DNA of 64,000 nt from Lolium rigidum. Taxonomy: Eukaryota; Streptophyta; Magnoliopsida; Poales; Poaceae. Positions within the stretch are counted from its first letter, which is position 1. Each line of letters begins with the position of its first letter. Location of the stretch: the NCBI RefSeq assembly GCF_022539505.1, contig NC_061510.1:280362715-280426714 (forward strand), given 5' to 3'. This document shows, one piece after another, positions 35,868-46,171 of this stretch. The notes under the pieces were generated by a model. That model did not search any database. It had not been told where the DNA came from and saw only the letters and a list, made by a program, of their open reading frames with translations. Made by a program: the position numbers and the translations under genes.

Positions 35868-37080
35868 AACCAAAGGCTCCATCTCAGGTCCAGGAGGAAG
35901 AACAGGGGTATTTCTTGCAGCCATGAACTCATTCTGGCGCCTCCTAGTCTCCTGGTTCAAGGCAAGGCTTTGATGAGCAACATCATTGGTATTCTTGCAC
36001 ATCTGCCACATGCTGGTCAAGAAGCGAGAGACACCGCGCTTGGGGTGCCTAGAGTAGCTGGAGCTTGCATGGTCATGCCTTTCCTTGGACCGACGCTCAG
36101 AGGGCATCATGGCTGGGACTTTCGGTCTATCTCCTTATTGAGGAATCTTGAGAGGTTCCATCTTAATCAGTCGATATTTCTTATTGTGGGGAGATGGCAC
36201 AACCTTATTGATGAGCAACTGAATGTACTGAGCATAATTTGGAGTCATCCTGTCGCGAACGGAGCGCCTCAGTTCACAGTAGAGGAGGTAACAGCCATCA
36301 ATAGTCTTCACATTTTCAGGACGGCAATAGTACATCAGACTGAGATGGTAGACACGACATTCACTTGTGTCTCCTGACTTGCTGATAAGATTCTCACGGA
36401 ATAGCTTGGCAAGCACAAGATAGGAGTATTACATGCCGAAGATAGTGGGAGGACCAGCTGTGGGTTCCTGAGGATAGCAGAAAGAAATGTCCCCATGAGT
36501 GAACTTTTCCTGAGAGTGAATCTTGAAACAACGAGCACGGCCACCACCAAACCCCATGGCTTCACAGAAGTTAAGGTAGTTGCGAGTGTATTTCTCTTGT
36601 CCTGTCATCCAAGTCATTGTGCGAGCGGGATCATCATGAAAGAACACGGTGCAGTGGGATTGACGCACAAGAACTGTGAATAGTACCCATCACCTGTTCC
36701 ATCACCAGGCTTCAAGCACACAAGATCAAACAGCCCCATCCTTTTCAAGGTATCAACCACAAAGCGGTACTTGGTGGCTTGATGCATAGTAAGAACTTCC
36801 TTGTTGATGGCCTTGGGCATCACAATGACACCATTCTTCATACACTCTTGAGAGTTGTAGAAATCATCCCACATGTTCTGCTGGGTGTTGGTCCAGAATA
36901 CCCTATCTCCATGAGTGTAAATCCGTTCCTCGAACCGATAGGGGTTCTCCTCTCTAAGTCTTCTCCAATAACTAACATGCAATGTGCCAACATTGAACGT
37001 TGGCAATCTCTCAATAAGATCATCATCTTCAGCTGCACGTTTGTCTTTCTTTCTCTTGGCAACTGACTTGCTCCGACCCC
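35868..37080 (-). pseudogene. Sirevirus 3' reading frame, N-terminal and central part, family only loosely recognised
   Basis: Reading leftward from about 37080: a basic, nuclear-signal-like SVAKRKKDKRAAEDDD, then RLPTFNVGTLHVSYWRRL and YNSQECMKNGVIVMPKAI. Next come FVVDTLKRMGLFDLVCL and YYSQFLC. After a shift near 36660 the frame reads FFHDDPARTMTWMTGQEKY, NYLNFCEAMGFG and SFCYPQEP. It then continues KSGDTSECRVYHLSLMYYC, RDRMTPNYAQYIQLLINKV and a hydrophilic tail running to 35868. It resumes at 22935. The total is about 480 residues. The order, with an aromatic TWMTG block before an LxF..L/MG helix, recalls the ORF1-like 'putative plant transposon protein' domain of Athila-type elements. I am not certain. 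No signal peptide or membrane segment is visible, so an envelope role is not supported. At least three frameshifts or stops break it. Confidence 0.5.
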
Positions 37081-38337
37081 TAGTTGAACTGCCTGGACAC
37101 TGCCCTGAGCTACTCTGCTAGTCATGCGAGAGACCGGACTGGCCGGTCTGTCATCCGGTCGACCGGGCTACGCGCCGGACCGGCCGGTGTGAGGACCGGT
37201 TGACCGGGCCTGGGGCCGGGTGCTGTCGACTTGTGAAAGTTTGCCCAGAAATTCAACCACAAAATCATGCAAAAACTCATATACTTGAACATATACTATA
37301 ACATTGTAGAGTGGAACATGTGCATAGTGGTGTGAGACACTCTAATGGCATGAGGACTTACAAACCCTAACCCTAACCCTAAATTTTCTCAAATTTCCTC
37401 AAAAATATGCAATGTGTGAGGAAAACGAGAAGGAGAGGAAATGGAAGAGGGATTTACCCAAAGACATGGTCCTCCTTGCTCAAAGGAACAAAAAGAACAG
37501 CAAGAGAAATCTTGAGGGCCAAATCCTCAAGATCTCCAAGTGTGGCTTGAGAGGGACCAAATCCCTTGGTGGAGATGATCCAATGTGCCCGATCTATGGT
37601 GGGGTGAAGTTTGAGATGATTCTAGAGGTGGGAAAGCCCTAGGGAGAGGTGGGGATGAAGGAGGCGGCGCTCATGGAGTCTATGGTGGAGGGGGGAAGTG
37701 AGGAAGAAGACCCCCAAGGGGTAACCTCCTCCCCACTTAATCAGACGCACGACTGGCGCGCCGCCCGGTTGACTGGGCCAGTGACCGGATGGCCCGGCGC
37801 TGAGGCCGGTTCGACCGGACCAGTGGCCGGCCAACACTGCTTTTCCTCGTTTTGCCCCTATTCTTTGTGCAATTGTGTGCGTATGCTCAGAAGGTGACAT
37901 GTACATATAGATAGATAGATGTATGATGAGATGAGCATAGACATGGGGTAGGAAACACAAGGTTTTCTAGGCATACCCATTGGAGTGAAATCCAAACAAG
38001 ATATAAATAGCAACAATGGGCACGATTCGAAATATATCAAGATTCATAAATCATTTTGAAATAGTTTTTGCAATAAGATCATTTAGCCTTATATAGTCAA
38101 ATCAATTTGCAATTGAGGCTTAATGAGGGGCTGGGGATTACTCCCCCTATGTTAAAGCGCAAATGTCATGAGACCACGAAGAGACATGCTTGGGTCCATA
38201 TAATGACATTGGTTATATTTATGTTGCACACATAGGTATGCATCATACCAATACATGGTAAGATGACTATCCCCATATGTGATGTACCTCTAAGCTAGAT
38301 AGCAAGATAAATGCAAGAATATAGTGCAAGAAGTTAT
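37081..38337 (-). other. spacer between Sirevirus RNase H and the 3' reading frame
   Basis: This 1.25-kb stretch is non-coding on the minus strand. Just downstream of the RNase H stop it has a polypurine-like tagggggagtaat (complement of 38140-38153). It then has two clusters of ccggtc/gaccgg motifs (37745-37835 and 37128-37220) like those in the LTR U3. Between them is a (CCCTAA)3 telomere-like run (37362-37383). The arrangement resembles LTR-type regulatory DNA carried inside the element upstream of the extra frame. Confidence 0.5.
37362..37383. repeat. interstitial telomere-like repeat, three CCCTAA units
   Basis: The sequence is aaaccctaa followed by two further ccctaa units. It is too short for a telomere remnant. 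In plants such 'telo boxes' also occur in promoters. Confidence 0.7.
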
Positions 38338-39480
38338 TCAATCTAAGTTTTTAGGATCAAGAATACCAAGTTCTCCTCTCAAGTTTACTAACCGGGCTTC
38401 ATCCAAAGCCTTAGTGAAAATATCCGCCAATTGGTACGTTGTTCCCACATGAGTGAGATCAATGTCCCCATTGGAAACATGGTCACGTAGGAAGTGATGG
38501 CGAATGTCAATGTGTTTGGTGCGACAGTGTTGAACCGGGTTATTGGCGATCTTTATTGCACTTTCATTGTCACATAGAAGAGGCACCGTACCAAGAGACA
38601 CACCATAGTCTTTCAAGGTTTGCTTCATCCATAACAACTGAGTGCAACAAGATGCCGCGAATATGTATTTGGCTTCGGCTTCGGCGGTGGATAGAGCGGT
38701 GGAGTTTTGTTTCATGGATGACCAACTCACCAATGACCGGCCAATAAATTGGCAAACCCCGAAGGTAGACTTCTGGTCAACCTTATCAACAGCCCAATCG
38801 GAATCCAAATATCCAATGAGTTTAAAAGTTGACCCCTTTGGATACCACAACCCGAGAGTAGGAGTAAGAACAAGGTATCTTAGAATCCGTTTGAACGCCA
38901 TCAAATGGTTCTCCTTAGGAGCAGATTGAAAACGAGCACACATCCCTACACTTAGCATGATATCCGGCCTAGAGGCGCAAAGGTAGATCAAGGATCCTAT
39001 CATGGAACGATATACCTTTATATCCACATCCTTCTCACCATCACATGAGCCAAGTTGCCCCTTCAGGGGCATGGGTGTCTTCATTGGGCTTGCATTGGTC
39101 ATGTTGAACTTCTTGAGCATGTCCTTTACATACTTTTCTTGAGAGATGAAGGTGCCTTGTGCAAGTTGCCTCACTTGTAAGCCTATGAAGAACTTCAACT
39201 TTCCCATCATGGACATCTCAAATTTCCTAGTCATCAATAGCTCAATTTTTTTTATGATTGGAGTTAGTTCCACCTAAGATAATATCATCAACATATATTT
39301 GACATATAAATAAGCCACCCCCTTTAACCCGCTTGGTGAAAAGGGTGGAATCGACCGTACCCATATGCAAAACCCATCATGTAGTAGGAAATCCCTAAGG
39401 AACTCATACCAAGCACGTGGAGCTTGCTTGAGACCGTAGAGTGCCTTGTGGAGTAAATACACATGGTTGGGTCGGCGTGG
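38338..39480 (-). pseudogene. Sirevirus reverse transcriptase (C-terminal half) and RNase H
   Basis: The polymerase active site YVDDI can be read near 39290-39273 in one frame. The neighbouring block [18 protein letters not shown] at about 39455-39400 is in another, so a frame change lies between. From 39273 an open frame of 311 codons carries MMGKLKFFIGLQVRQL, YVKDMLKKF, SLIYLCASRPDI and the RNase H blocks GYLDSDWA, STAEAEAKYI, LLCDNESAIKIA, HCRTKHIDIRHHFLRD and LADIFTKAL. It stops at 38338 after LGILDPKNLD. The RNase H acidic residues appear intact. Confidence 0.88.
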
Positions 39481-39839
39481 TCGAAACCCGGGGTTGAGCT
39501 ACATATGCAGTTTCTTTTAGGGGACCATTCAAAAATGCACTTTTCACATCCATTTGATATAGTTTGAAATTGTGGAAAGATGCAAATGCAAGCTAAAGAC
39601 GAATAGCTTCAAGACGGGCTACCGGCGCGAAGGTATCCTCAAAATCCATACCTTCTATTTGGGCAAACCCTTGCTTTATTTCTTAAAACAATGCCATTCT
39701 CATCTTGCTTGTTCTTGAATACCCATTTGGTCCCAATGACATTGATGCGATGATCCTTGGGTCTCTCAACTAGAGACCATACTTCATTACGAGTGAAACA
39801 CTCCAATTCTTCTTGCATGGAAATTACCCAATCCAAATC
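39481..39839 (-). pseudogene. Sirevirus reverse transcriptase, N-terminal part
   Basis: From the insertion boundary the frame reads LDWVISMQEELECFTRNEVWSL, then GTKWVFKNKQDENGIVLRNKAR, the usual start of Copia RT. After a break near 39645 the remaining RT to 39480 is readable only in pieces. The frame joins the linker that ends at 46172 once the Gypsy element and one aaatc copy are removed (ALVD then LDWVISM). Confidence 0.82.
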
Positions 39840-41001
39840 TGTTATCACCAGAATTTGACCGAGTCAGAGGTGGGCCGCGATCAAGATGGACTTGAAGATA
39901 TATATATAGAAGAAATACGTGAATCGGCCTTACATGCAAAGTTTGGGCTAGTTGGCCCGTGTATCTGTAATATATTAGGATACGTGTCGGTTAGTTAGAG
40001 TTTTACCCGTGCACGGTTAGGTGCACGCCTAAATTAGAAAGTCCCCTGGACTATAAATATGTATCTAGGGTTTATGGAAAAAACAACAACCAACGTTCAA
40101 CACAAACAAATCTCGGCGCATCGCCAACTCCTTCGTCTTGAGGGTTTCTCCGGTAAGCACCATGCTACCTAGATCGCATCTTGCGATCTAGGCAGCACAA
40201 GCCTATCTCGTTGTTCATGCGTTGCTCGTGCTGAAGCCTTTTTGATGGCGAGCAACGTAGTTATCTTAGATGTGTTAGGGTTTGCATTGTTCTTCGTATC
40301 ATATGCTCGTCGTAGTGCAACCCTCACGCATCTAGCCGCCCTTACACCTATCTTAGGTGTAGGGGCGGCACCCCGCTTGATCATAGTTTAGTAGATCCGA
40401 TCCGTTACGGTTGCTCCTTGTTCATCAAGGATTAGTTTAACATGCGCAATAGTTAGGCCTTACAAAGGGTTGGAGGATCCAGCGGCATATAGGGTGGAGT
40501 TTGCTAGCCCTAGACGGGACGTTCCGGGGATCAACCTCGTGTTGGTTTTTAGGCCCTGTCTAGGATCGGCTTACGGTCACCGTGCGCGAGCGCGAGGCCC
40601 AATCGTGAGTAGGATGATCCGATTATGCGGTGAAAACCCTAAATCGTCGTAGATCTCATTAGCTTTATTTTGATCAAGCAGGACCACCATATATTCGGAC
40701 ACCTTGTACGAATCATGGGTGGATCGGCTCTTTGAGCCGATTCACGGGATAACTCGAGAGCCGATCGAGGCTCGTATTTAATGTTTACGTGTATGCCATG
40801 CAGGAAACTAAGCGAGGCATCATCCAACACCTTCCTGACCAGGTATAGGTCAGGTGGCACGCCCTTGCGATAGCATCGGACGTGTGACCAGGAGGCTTTG
40901 CGGGCCGTCGCTCTGAGGGACTGGGGTCAGCCGCAGCCCTAGTTGTTCCCGGCTCTACTGTGTTGCCTGTCGCTGCCCGCCGGTGGGTTTCGACGCCAAC
41001 A
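39840..41001 (+). repeat. 5' LTR of the Gypsy-type element (1162 bp)
   Basis: A TATA box ctataaatat is near 40053-40062. Downstream are three strong hairpins: CCTAGATCGCA...TGCGATCTAGG near 40168-40192, CACCTA...TAGGTG within a CCGCCC...GGGCGG frame near 40337-40371, and TCGGCTC-TTT-GAGCCGA at 40724-40740. A possible splice donor ggtaagc near 40152 and acceptor tgccatgcag near 40801 could define a leader intron. Confidence 0.92.
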
Positions 41002-41061
41002 CATTCTCGGCACGCCGGTGGGACATCTTCGACATCCACCACATCGCCATCTACATCCGAG

Positions 41062-42800
41062 ATGGCGGAAAGCACTCCGGTCAAGTACGAGGATCTGCCT
41101 GATGAGCTCAAGAAGAAACATGACGAGATCAAGGCAGTCCTCGAAGCCGAACTCATCGGCTCTTTCCGCAGAGCCCTCTCTCATGGCATCAAGTGGAAGG
41201 GTTTCTCACATGAAAGTGCGTTCCAGGCCCGTCCGCCGTTGCCATGTGCATTGGTAGCACTAGGAGTACCGATTTCACCGGCGTCCACCGTTAACATGGT
41301 GGAGCGTACTTACCTTGAAGGGTGCCAACCAAGATCCCCACTCGACATCAACATGGTGGGACCTGGGCACCACCCTGGTAAGGACGGAGATGCGGGCGGC
41401 TGCTCTCATAGCAAAGACACAGAGGAAGCCGCTCCACGCGAACGGCTCCGCCAAGACGGCAAGCGCTACGTCACGAGAGGGAGAAGTGAAGAACATAAGA
41501 TATCGGCGACCTCTCTCTCGATCACCTCCTCAACAAGTATGTGAGTCAGTATGACCAACGCCGGCGATACAACGACGATGATGAAGAAGATCGTCTGGCT
41601 AGGGACGACAGGAGACATCGTCGGCATGATCACGACGAGGAGCAATACGAGCGCCACGCCAGGGAAAAGTCGAGGGAACGAGACGACATAGATAGGCACT
41701 CGGGACTGCCCCTTCTTCGGACACTCGCCGGGATTCAGGAATGAGCCGATTGCCAACAATCGGCAAGCTGCCCGAATGCAAACGGAAGAAGAAGGATGCA
41801 GCTAAAGTGTCCGTGTTCAAGCGTCTAGGGCCTCTCCCGCCTCGGAACAAGCATGCTCGAGTCCGCTCGGGTAGAAGATCTCGAGGAACTAGAGGACGAT
41901 GATGAAGAAGATAAGTATCATCGGCCAAGGTGGTGCCCCGATGGGCTCGAGCTGTTCCCGAAGCGAAGGGTTCAGCGTCTCGCGTGGGTTGGAGGAAGCT
42001 GAAAAATTATACCGCACACGTTGAGGAAGGCACGGCCTGATTTGGCCGCCAAAATTCAGCGAACCCCGGACGAAGAAGGTCGGCCACAAAGAAAAGAGTG
42101 GCGCCCCAAGCAAAGGAAAGCCGATGATGAGACATCGGCTGGCACAAACATGGTCTTCATCCTTCCAACGGAGTTTAGCGCTCAAGGATTGTACGAAGCA
42201 CCCGTGGCACAATTGGACTGCAGCCCACGGCCGGTCATCTTTGAGAAGCCGCAAGAAAGAAGTTACGAGGCATCCGAAGGCCCCGTACCTGCGAGGTTAC
42301 ATCAATGGGCAGCCTCGTCAACAAGATGTTGGTAGACACCGGGGCGGCGAGTTAACATTATGCCATACTCCATGCTACGTCGGTTGGGACGCTCCAGCTC
42401 GGATCCGATCAAGACCAATGTAACACTCGAGCGATTTCAACGGCCAAGCATCCGACGCACAAGGTGTTCCGAATGTGGATCCGACCGTAGGAAGGAAAAC
42501 CGTCCCTACGACGTTCTTTATTGTCGACAAGCAAGAGTACCTATGCTCGTCCTACTAGGGAGAGATTGGATCCACGCCAACTGTTGCATTCCATCCACGA
42601 TGCACCAATGCCTAATACAGTGGGATGGAGATTAAGTAGAAGTCGTCCACGCAGATGATTCAGTCGAGATTTCAACAGCTGGCATGTACGTTTGGGAGAC
42701 ATCAGGCCAAGAGCCGCTCTCAGGCATCAATTTGGACGACTGCGAGCGCATCGACGTGACAAAGAACGAGGTTAGGCTGGTTTTATCCACCGGCCTGACC
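41062..42800 (+). pseudogene. gag and retropepsin-like region of the Gypsy-type element, frameshifted
   Basis: The ATG at 41062 opens MAESTPVKYEDLPDELKKK, a gag start. A charged stretch rich in Asp, Arg and His follows (about 41541-41700). Then come CPFFGHCWDSG-like residues near 41710 and KLYRTRLRKARPDLAAKIQ near 42008-42060. An aspartic protease site DTGAAVNIMPYSMLRRLG lies at about 42330-42390, with VLLGRDWIHANCCIPS, the second protease block, near 42550-42600. Frames change at about 41530, 41745, 42000, 42330 and 42440. No polymerase follows, so the element is non-autonomous. Confidence 0.7.
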
Positions 42801-44205
42801 GTGTAACAAAGCAAACGTCGATGGACGAACGTGGCGAGGCTGATCCTTGTGATCGGCCCCAAAATTTTTTATGGAGGAACATCACAAAACCTTCATCGAG
42901 CAAGCAGCATGGAGGCCGATTCCAGCAATCGGCCAAAATTATCCTCACCATCCATTCTGCCTGGGTTCAACGTTTGATCCAGCATGGATTACCTAAAGAG
43001 CCGATACCATCAAGTCTTTTGACAGAATCGGCTCAGGGGGGCACCTGGTGGATAAAACACGAGGATATGAAGTAGGAGTATCTTGCAAATGACCAGCAGC
43101 CCGAGATATTCCTTGACGATGGGTATTGGAGTATGGGGGCCGATACATAAATCGGCCGAAAATTCAATTTTTTTTAGCACAGCCGATGTGCAGACATCGA
43201 CTTAAGGACGAGCAGTTATCGAGTTACATGGAGAAGCTCTACTGGAGGAACCCCCTCGATGGAATTGTTTGGTGACTCAAATCGGCTCTTCAAGGATCCC
43301 TAACTCCCATTGGCAAGTCTTCAAGTTCAGCAGTGCTAGCAGCATAAGCGTGACATCTTCTAGAACCAGGACTGCGGGATTGAGGATCGTAACCCTGACT
43401 AACGCCAAGAGCAGCATAAACATGCAAGTCAGGGTAAGGGTGAGCCTAACGAAGGGAGCATATCTCTTCTAGGACCAGGAAAACAGCCGATGATGAAGCA
43501 ATCGGCTGTAACGTTTTTTGCCTGAGGCTTGACCAAGGTGGTGACTTGGTAGCTGTCACTTCCAGGGGTTGTTACGTCCAGAGTTTTGGAGGGCATCAGA
43601 AATTCAGGATATCCTCACCGGAAGTTCACCCTGAAAGTTCACCCTGAAAGTTCTCTGCTCTGAAGAGCCGATTTTGCTGGGAATCGGCTGGCTCTACATG
43701 AATGTTCTCTCAGACATTGATCTAGCCCAGGCCCCTTTGTCTGAATGGCATGCCCTCGTCTCCGTTTCGCCTTGATCGAGACTCGGGGGCAGCTGGCCTG
43801 GTGGATGCTCTGTTTTTGAAAGCCGATTGGGTGGCCATCGGCTAGTCCTGTGCCGCGATTTGCGTCAAGGGTGGTGACCTGGCGGAACTCAAATTCATTG
43901 TTCGAAAGGATGAAGGGTAGTTCATGAAGATTTGATGCGTTGACGTCGGCTTTTGAGTTTTGATCAAGATTGCGATCACCCTCGTGGTCGAAGAAAGGGA
44001 GAGCGGATTGTGAGAGACCGATGCGTTGCCATCGGCTCACTAAGAATCAGTTTAAAAGAAATCGGCAAAGTCAAATTGGGGAAACTTCTTCATTCATAAA
44101 CAGGAGTTCTTACAAAGAAAGAGCCGATTGCTCAAAGAAGGAAGAACAAAAGAAGGGTCTATTGACCAATCTACTACTGCTAGGCCTACACTAGTAGATC
44201 CTAAT
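42801..44205 (+). repeat. non-coding interior with an array of GCCGAT/ATCGGC hairpins
   Basis: At least seven pairs of GCCGAT followed within 6-25 bases by ATCGGC occur here: 42914-42934, 42998-43034, 43139-43157, 43483-43509 (9-bp stem), 43666-43689 (8-bp stem), 43821-43843 and 44018-44036. Two more lie in the gag region (41745-41764, 42120-42139). The sequence between is non-repetitive. Confidence 0.75.
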
Positions 44206-44661
44206 CTACGGGCCATCGCTGCCCTCGTCGGCATCCTCGGAACTCTCATCAGCACTGCTGCCGATGGGCTCCTCGTCGCTACTCCCGTAGCCCTCTACGG
44301 GAGCTTCATCCCCGTCTTCATCGTCGTTGCTGTCGTCGTCCCACCACATGCGGAGGCGTTTGGCCGGCGGGTAGCCCTCGAGGGAGTCGTCGTCGTCGTC
44401 GTCTTCCTCTTCCTCTTCTTCAGAGGTGAGGCAGCCGTCCCAGGGGAACCGGTCGTCCTCGCTTTCGACTCCGAGCTTCCCGTCGGCGAGGAACTGAAGA
44501 TCTTCATCCCCGCTGGTCAAGGACTTGTCGTCCTCGGACCAGATGGAGGAGGCGTGGCACTCCTCGTCCCATTCTTCTGGGGCACGGATTTCCGGCGGCG
44601 TCTCGCGGGAGGAGGAGGACCCGTAGGAAAGCTCGGAGGAGGAGGAGGAGGAAGAAGACAT
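44206..44661 (-). CDS. antisense Ser-rich/acidic protein of the Gypsy-type element
   Basis: The ATG at 44661 is in a near-ideal plant start context (gccaccATGtct). It opens 151 codons ending at a stop at 44206. The protein starts with a Ser run (MSSSSSSSSELSYGS). It then has acidic patches (EEEEEEDDDDDDSLEGY near residues 80-96, GSSDEEPIGSSADESSEDADEG at the end), broken by PPAKRLRMWWDDD, a short basic and aromatic motif. A TATA-like ttttatttaa lies about 75 bp upstream on the minus strand. It is antisense to the retroelement. Additional antisense frames are known in Tat-group Gypsy elements and their function is unknown. No catalytic motif is visible. The frame is intact while gag/protease is broken. 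It could be a chromatin- or transcription-related acidic protein, but that is speculation. Confidence 0.55.
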   Translation of the reverse strand: MSSSSSSSSELSYGSSSSRETPPEIRAPEEWDEECHASSIWSEDDKSLTSGDEDLQFLADGKLGVESEDDRFPWDGCLTSEEEEEEDDDDDDSLEGYPPAKRLRMWWDDDSNDDEDGDEAPVEGYGSSDEEPIGSSADESSEDADEGSDGP

Positions 44662-44942
44662 GGTGGCACAGAGGGTTTTTTTGGTGCTAATGCGAGGAGG
44701 ACGAAGGAGGAGCAAGCTGTTTAGAACGGTTAAATAAAAGGGATATGAGGGAGATTCAATGCCACAACAGTTTCCGAGGAGATGTTGCCCAACAGGAAAA
44801 TTTTGCGGCCACGTGGAGAAGTGGAGGGGGCAAGGCATCATGATGAGGATTCTGCGGCGGTTTCTGCTCTGCCACGACGTGATCCGACGAAAGAAAAGCG
44901 TAATGATTTTGGAAATGTCATTTCCAAAACCAGGGGGGCATG

Positions 44943-46171
44943 TGTTATCACCAGAATTTGACCGAGTCAGAGGTGGGCCGCGATCAAGATGGACTTGAAG
45001 ATATATATATAGAAGAAATACGTGAATCGGCCTTACATGCAAAGTTTGGGCTAGTTGGCCCGTGTATCTGTAATATATTATGATACGTGTCGGTTAGTTA
45101 GAGTTTTACCCGTGCACGGTTAGGTGCACGCCTAAATTAGAAAGTCCCCTGGACTATAAATATGTATCTAGGGTTTATGGAAAAAACAACAACCAACGTT
45201 CAACACAAACAAATCTCGGTGCATCGCCAACTCCTTCGTCTTGAGGGTTTCTCCGGTAAGCACCATGCTGCCTAGATCACATCTTGCGATCTAGGCAGCA
45301 CAAGCCTATCTCGTTGTTCATGCGTTGCTCGTGCTCTGCCTAGATCACATCTTGCGATCTAGGCAGCACAAGCCTATCTCGTTGTTCATGCGTTGCTCGT
45401 GCTGAAGCCTTTTTGATGGCGAGCAACGTAGTTATCTTAGATGTGTTAGGGTTTGCATTGTTCTTCGTATCATATGCTGTCGTAGTGCAACCCTCACGCA
45501 TCTAGCCGCCCTTACACCTATCTTAGGTGTAGGGCGGCACCCCGCTTGATCATAGTTTAGTAGATCCGATCCGTTACGGTTGCTCCTTGTTCATCAAGGA
45601 TTAGTTTAACATGCGCAATAGTTAGGCCTTACAAAGGGTTGGAGGATCCAGCGGCGTGTAGGGTGGAGTTTGCTAGCCCTAGACGGGACGTTCCGGGGAT
45701 CAACCTCGTGTTGGTTTTTAGGCCCTGTCTAGGATCGGCTTACGGTCACTGTGCGCGAGCGCGAGGCCCAATCGTGAGTAGGATGATCCGATTATGCGGT
45801 GAAAACCCTAAATCGTCGTAGATCTCATTAGCTTTATTTTGATCAAGCAGGACCACCATATATTCGGACACCTTGTACGAATCATGGGTGGATCGGCTCT
45901 TTGAGCCGATTCACAGGATAACCTGAGAGCCGATCGAGGCTCGTATTTAATGTTTACGTGTATGCCATGCAGGAAACTAAGCGAGGCATCATCCAACACC
46001 TTCCCGACCGGGTATAGGTCAGGTGGCACGCCCTTGCGATAGCATCGGACGTGTGACCAGGAGGCTTTGCGGGCCGTCGCTCTGAGGGACTGGGGCCAGC
46101 CGCAGCCCTAGTTGTTCCCGGCTCTACTGTGTTGCCAGTCGCTGCCCGCCAGTGGGTTTCTGACGCCAACA
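44943..46171 (+). repeat. 3' LTR of the Gypsy-type element (1229 bp, with internal duplication)
   Basis: It is nearly identical to the 5' LTR except for a 67-bp tandem duplication at about 45269-45402, which accounts for the whole length difference. The duplicated unit contains the tagatc...gatcta hairpin. Confidence 0.93.

Larger units (their letters stand above)
39840..46171 (+). mobile_element. non-autonomous Gypsy-type element with an antisense acidic reading frame
   Basis: LTRs are 39840-41001 (1162 bp) and 44943-46171 (1229 bp), both TGTTATCACC...CGCCAACA. The flanking duplication is aaatc (39835-39839 and 46172-46176). The interior encodes gag and a protease-like region but no integrase, RT or RNase H. 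It has a long non-coding part with GCCGAT/ATCGGC hairpins and an antisense Ser/acidic frame near the 3' end. Antisense extra frames in this position are known from the Ogre/Tat group (for example Grande), so that is the likely lineage. Confidence 0.92.

Noticed and set aside
37362..37383. Telomere remnant
   Set aside because: Only three CCCTAA units inside a retroelement spacer; too short for a chromosome-end relic.
44128..44724. Plus-strand frame of 198 codons opposite the antisense acidic frame
   Set aside because: It is the shadow of the Ser/Asp/Glu-rich antisense frame (Val/Leu/Phe runs from complementary codons) and lacks a good start context.
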